Part shown: piece by piece, positions 61,457 to 64,000 of the stretch | Numbering within the stretch: position 1 is the first letter of the stretch | How the letters are laid out: every line of letters begins with the position of its first letter | Source: Njordibacter sp905182035 | GTDB taxonomy: Bacteria; Pseudomonadota; Gammaproteobacteria; Pseudomonadales; Balneatricaceae | DNA length: 64,000 bases | Direction of reading: 5' to 3' | NCBI RefSeq assembly: GCF_047730075.1 | Contig: NZ_CP159831.1 | Coordinates: 1,984,001 to 2,048,000, forward strand | Program-made: the position numbers and the translations under genes | Notes under the pieces: generated by a model | The model's input: only the letters and a program-made list of their open reading frames with translations | What the model was told of the DNA's origin: nothing | Database searches by the model: none

Positions 61457-62149
61457 ATGGAATGGTACTGGGTAGGCGAATACGCTCCTAAATTACTTGC
61501 CGGCACATGGCTCACTATACAGTTACTAGTGATGGCCATATTTTTTGGCATGCTGCTTGCTATCCCCCTTGGTTTGGTGCAGGTAACTGGGCCACGGATT
61601 TTATCTCTGCCAGCGAAAGCCTTTTGCACCGCCTTTCGTGGCACTCCCCTACTCATTCAACTGTGGTTGCTTTACTATGGCCTTGGCTCCATTTTCCCTT
61701 ATATAGATGGCATACGCACGAGCTTTTTTTGGCCTTATTTGCGCGATGCGTTCCCCTATGCCGTGGTTGCTTTTACACTAAGTGTGGCAGCCTACGAAGG
61801 TGAAATTATGCGCGGGGCATTTAAAAACGTACCCAAGGGCGAACTAGAAGCAGGCATTGCTAGTGGCATGAGCCGTTTTCAATTACTACGCCGAATATGG
61901 CTACCACGAGCGCTACAGAATGTATTTCCCACCCTTGCAGGGGAAATGGTGCTCACCCTTAAAGCCACACCCTTGGCGGCTACTATTACCGTGTATGAAA
62001 TTTTTGGTGTTGGCACCATCATCCGTCAAGAAACCTACCGTATCTATGAGCCACTACTGCTTATTGCTGGTGTTTATATTTGCCTCACCGGCGTTATTGT
62101 TCTGCTATTCCATTGGTTAGAAGGCCGAGTGCCTAAGGCTTCTGGGTAA
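61457..62149 (+). CDS. aotM: Arginine-type ABC permease 2 (AotM/HisM-like)
   Basis: A 230-residue inner-membrane permease with the EAA-type loop (GAFKNVPKGELEAGIASGMSRFQLLRRIWLP) and FRGTPLLIQLWLLYYGLG, typical of HisM/ArtM. It pairs with the preceding gene as a heterodimer. Confidence 0.9.
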   Translation: MEWYWVGEYAPKLLAGTWLTIQLLVMAIFFGMLLAIPLGLVQVTGPRILSLPAKAFCTAFRGTPLLIQLWLLYYGLGSIFPYIDGIRTSFFWPYLRDAFPYAVVAFTLSVAAYEGEIMRGAFKNVPKGELEAGIASGMSRFQLLRRIWLPRALQNVFPTLAGEMVLTLKATPLAATITVYEIFGVGTIIRQETYRIYEPLLLIAGVYICLTGVIVLLFHWLEGRVPKASG

Positions 62150-62251
62150 TAGATTTCAGGGTAAAACCGTTCCATCAGGTAGATGTTTTGTTGGTCTCTA
62201 CACTTGCATTGAGTAAGGCATTGCCGTACCCTTGGATTTATGCAATGGACT

Positions 62252-62539
62252 ATGCAAACAATAATTGAGCTTCCTGAATCTCTTCGTGAAGCTCGCAGAT
62301 TAATGGACGACTCTGCAATTGATGACCTAAAGATATTTTTGTCATCACACCCTTATGCTGGGGATTTGCTTACAGGCACTGGTGGTGTCCGAGTAATCTA
62401 TTTTTTCTACCATCAAAATTCACCTCTTTTATTGCTTTCGGTCTATAGCAAGAGCACCAAAGATAACTTGTCGAAAAAGCAATTAAATAGCCTCAAAAAA
62501 ATCACACAAAAGATCAGATCGATAAGGTCACCATCATGA
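62252..62539 (+). CDS. HigB/RelE-type toxin-like protein, internally shortened
   Basis: A 95-residue protein starting MQTIIELPESLREARRLM (an upstream ATG at 62240 adds four residues). The family normally reads ...GTGGIRKLRWAR...GKRGGVRVIYYF; here GTGG is joined directly to VRVIYFFYHQ, so about 16-18 residues with basic catalytic positions are missing while the frame is kept. The RNase activity may therefore be lost. It overlaps the antitoxin gene by 4 bases. Confidence 0.75.
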   Translation: MQTIIELPESLREARRLMDDSAIDDLKIFLSSHPYAGDLLTGTGGVRVIYFFYHQNSPLLLLSVYSKSTKDNLSKKQLNSLKKITQKIRSIRSPS

Positions 62540-62835
62540 CAAAAGATACCTTCTCCAGTATTCACAAAGGCTTAGAAGAAGCCCTAGCCTACATAGAGGG
62601 CAAGCCAGTTCCGGTACGAGAAACTAAAATAAAAGTGCCAGAATCAATTGATGTCCAGCAATTAAGAGCCGTGTCAGGCCTAACACAAAAAGCATTCGCA
62701 CAGCGCTATGGCTTCACTTTAGGAGCGGTGCGTGATTGGGAACAGGGGCGTCGCACACCTGAACGATCTGCTAGAATATTATTGCGTGTAATTGAGCAGG
62801 CCCCCAGTGTAGTTGAACGTGCCCTAACCACCTAA
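62536..62835 (+). CDS. XRE-family antitoxin (HigA-like)
   Basis: A 99-residue protein with a C-terminal helix-turn-helix (QLRAVSGLTQKAFAQRYGFTLGAVRDWEQGRRTP). Its start overlaps the toxin stop (ATGA), the usual toxin-first layout of this type. It probably binds the toxin and represses the pair. The end overlaps the convergent TetR gene by 4 bases. Confidence 0.87.
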   Translation: MTKDTFSSIHKGLEEALAYIEGKPVPVRETKIKVPESIDVQQLRAVSGLTQKAFAQRYGFTLGAVRDWEQGRRTPERSARILLRVIEQAPSVVERALTT

Positions 62836-63431
62836 GCCAAGGCTAAGGTACGATCTAACCACTGATTCAAAATGGTTTGCCACAGTTCAGAACTTTGGTG
62901 CTTGCCGTTAAGGCTCCAATCCAACCAAAGGCCGTCTGCTAATGCACTGTATTCAATCGCTAACACGCGAAGATCAACCTTACTGTTAGGTAAGGATTTA
63001 GCGAGCACTTCTATAAGATAAGATTGCAGCCTTTCATTAATGCGGTCATGAGTGGCCCTCATCACTTTAGAATCAATGGTTTTAGACCAAAACACTACCC
63101 AAGCTCGCAACTGATCTGGGCACATAATATCTTCCTCAAAGGCACAAGATACAAGGGTTTTGATGGGTGAATCTTGGTTCTGCGTATCGGCCTCTATACG
63201 TGTCCTTAAGGTTTGATGGTAACGCCGAGAACTTTCTTCATAGGCTGCAGCCACCAGCTCCTCTTGGCTGGAAAAGTGATGATTGAGTAACCCCACTGAA
63301 ACCTGAGCTTGGGCACAAATTTTGCGTGATGATAAACCACTCGCACCCTCACTCATTAAGCATATCAGTGTCGCTTCAATGAGCTGAATTCGCCTTTCAG
63401 GGGGGGATAAACGATCTGATTTTTTCTTCAA
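62832..63431 (-). CDS. TetR-family regulator of the arginine module
   Basis: A 199-residue regulator with an N-terminal HTH (RRIQLIEATLICLMSEGASGLSSRKICAQAQVSVGLLNHHFSSQEEL), close in style to BetI, and an effector domain with LRAWVVFWSKTIDS. No ATG is available near the HTH, so I start it at the TTG at 63431 (AKKKSD context), with GGAA 6 bases upstream. An open frame goes back to 63566, but that would overlap the aruH start and the operators. It diverges from the aminotransferase gene. Confidence 0.8.
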   Translation of the reverse strand: MKKKSDRLSPPERRIQLIEATLICLMSEGASGLSSRKICAQAQVSVGLLNHHFSSQEELVAAAYEESSRRYHQTLRTRIEADTQNQDSPIKTLVSCAFEEDIMCPDQLRAWVVFWSKTIDSKVMRATHDRINERLQSYLIEVLAKSLPNSKVDLRVLAIEYSALADGLWLDWSLNGKHQSSELWQTILNQWLDRTLALA

Positions 63432-63484
63432 AGCAGTTCCAAAACAGGCAAAATAGTTAATCTTAATTGTCGGCTTTATTTGAC

Positions 63485-63504
63485 TATTGAGCAAGTGCTC
63501 AATA
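63485..63504. promoter_or_regulatory. Candidate TetR operator O1
   Basis: TATTGAGCAAGTGCTCAATA: perfect 9-bp arms around a 2-base centre. It lies 54 bases from the regulator's TTG start. Confidence 0.68.
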
Positions 63505-63505
63505 T

Positions 63506-63525
63506 TATTGGACGATCGTTCAATA
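63506..63525. promoter_or_regulatory. Candidate TetR operator O2
   Basis: TATTGGACGATCGTTCAATA: 10-bp arms with a single mismatch (g/t). It directly follows O1 (21-base spacing, two helical turns) and lies 26 bases before the aruH start. The same core recurs at 58833. Confidence 0.68.
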
Positions 63526-63551
63526 GCGAAGTTTACGCTGCCAAGGTGACT

Positions 63552-64000
63552 ATGCAATTTTCCCAATTAACTAATCGTATCAACGGCGAAGGCGCAGCTG
63601 CATGGGACCTTCATGAAGTTGCTATAAAAGCTGCCGCGGCAGGTAAAGATGTGATTGTACTAAGTGTAGGCGATCCAGATTTTGCCACACCTACAGCCAT
63701 CACCCAAGCTGCGATTGAAGCCCTGGAGTCAGGAGACACTCACTATCAACTGGTAGCGGGACGTCCTGAGGTTAGGCAAGTTATCGCCGAGCAGTTCCGA
63801 TCAACCCACACCCCAGACATAAGCGCAGACAACGTCATGCTTTTTGCTGGTGCTCAAAATGCGTTATTTGCTGCCAGCTTATGCTTATTAGATCCCGGTG
63901 ACGAAATACTGGCCTTAGACCCAATGTATGTTACCTACGAAGCCACCTTAGGCGCATCCGGTGCTAACTTAATACCGGTACCTATGCATGCCGATGGTGG
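63552..64000 (+). CDS. aruH: Arginine:pyruvate transaminase, N-terminal part (cut by window edge)
   Basis: The frame from the ATG at 63552 to the right edge gives 149 residues of a fold-type I PLP aminotransferase. The N-terminus (MQFSQLTNRINGEGAAAWDLHEVA), VLSVGDPDFATPTAITQAA, THYQLVAGRPEVRQVIA and VTYEATLGASGANLIPVP agree with AruH of Pseudomonas aeruginosa, as I recall it. AruH converts arginine to 2-ketoarginine. The PLP lysine lies beyond the window. Next to an arginine transporter and a guanidino-hydrolase, this assignment is well supported; another aspartate-type aminotransferase is the alternative. Confidence 0.8.
   Translation, partial: MQFSQLTNRINGEGAAAWDLHEVAIKAAAAGKDVIVLSVGDPDFATPTAITQAAIEALESGDTHYQLVAGRPEVRQVIAEQFRSTHTPDISADNVMLFAGAQNALFAASLCLLDPGDEILALDPMYVTYEATLGASGANLIPVPMHADG

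Noticed and set aside
63432..63566. N-terminal extension of the TetR regulator overlapping the aruH start
   Set aside because: It would code through the tandem palindromes and the aruH promoter; the TTG at 63431 with GGAA upstream gives the normal TetR length.
1..64000. tRNA or rRNA genes, CRISPR arrays, insertion sequences, phage genes, replication origins
   Set aside because: None was recognised by eye; no transposase, integrase, cas gene, spacer-repeat pattern or conserved RNA sequence was seen. A covariance-model scan would be needed to exclude small RNAs.

Overview
The window looks like chromosome from a free-living marine gammaproteobacterium of moderate GC content. It is packed with gene clusters for eating small osmolytes and polyols, with a few housekeeping genes (arfB, rsuA, maeB) between them. 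No tRNA, rRNA, CRISPR array, insertion sequence or prophage was recognised. The lineage is inferred from gene families only; no species is claimed.

Left part (1-12.2 kb): a myo-inositol catabolism locus. On the minus strand lie iolD (cut by the left edge), an IolC kinase-DUF2090 aldolase fusion and an RpiR-type regulator (IolR-like). Divergent from the regulator is a long plus-strand operon: periplasmic sugar/inositol-binding protein, a terminator-like hairpin, a single-domain ATPase, two permeases, an IolG-like dehydrogenase, a second PfkB kinase, IolB, a class II aldolase and an SDR. A 14-bp near-palindrome (GGAATATWTATTTC) sits before both iolC and the binding-protein gene and is a candidate IolR operator.

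12.2-21 kb: a LysR regulator diverges from a non-pyrrolysine MttB-family methyltransferase gene, followed by two dimethylglycine/sarcosine-dehydrogenase-like flavoproteins with folate-binding GcvT halves. This suggests demethylation of a quaternary or tertiary amine with methyl transfer to folate. A DegT aminotransferase, an MBL-fold hydrolase and malic enzyme follow.

25-41 kb: an acrylate/3-hydroxypropionate (DMSP-degradation) cluster, all on the minus strand: acuI, acuR, dddC, dddA, acuN, acuK. It runs on into a branched-chain-amino-acid-type (LIV) ABC transporter with one binding protein but two complete permease/ATPase sets (HMGF-HMGF), ending in a small YtkA/FixH-like exported protein and a decayed peroxidase gene. 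A 14-bp motif (TAGACRNTCGWCTA) occurs around acuR and dddC and, in weaker form, before acuI, so it is a candidate AcuR operator. No DMSP lyase or DddD lies in the window.

41-45 kb: a hydroxyproline-betaine/proline-betaine module: a DgcA/StcD-like demethylase, a TetR regulator and divergent hpbD (hydroxyproline betaine 2-epimerase), with two TTGACA-N4-TGTC palindromes between them.

45-57 kb: mixed genes (two MFS transporters, LysE exporter, gate-domain membrane protein, arfB, rsuA, DUF2026, aldehyde dehydrogenase, LOG protein, P-loop kinase, M23 peptidase, RidA, old yellow enzyme) and two small gene remnants.

57.9-64 kb: an arginine or methylarginine module: a guanidino-modifying hydrolase (ADI/DDAH superfamily), an arginine-type ABC transporter (ATPase, binding protein, two permeases), a toxin-antitoxin pair whose toxin looks internally deleted, a TetR regulator and the start of an AruH-like arginine:pyruvate transaminase. 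Four 20-bp palindromes (TATTG-N10-CAATA type) in the two divergent promoter regions tie these genes into one putative TetR regulon.
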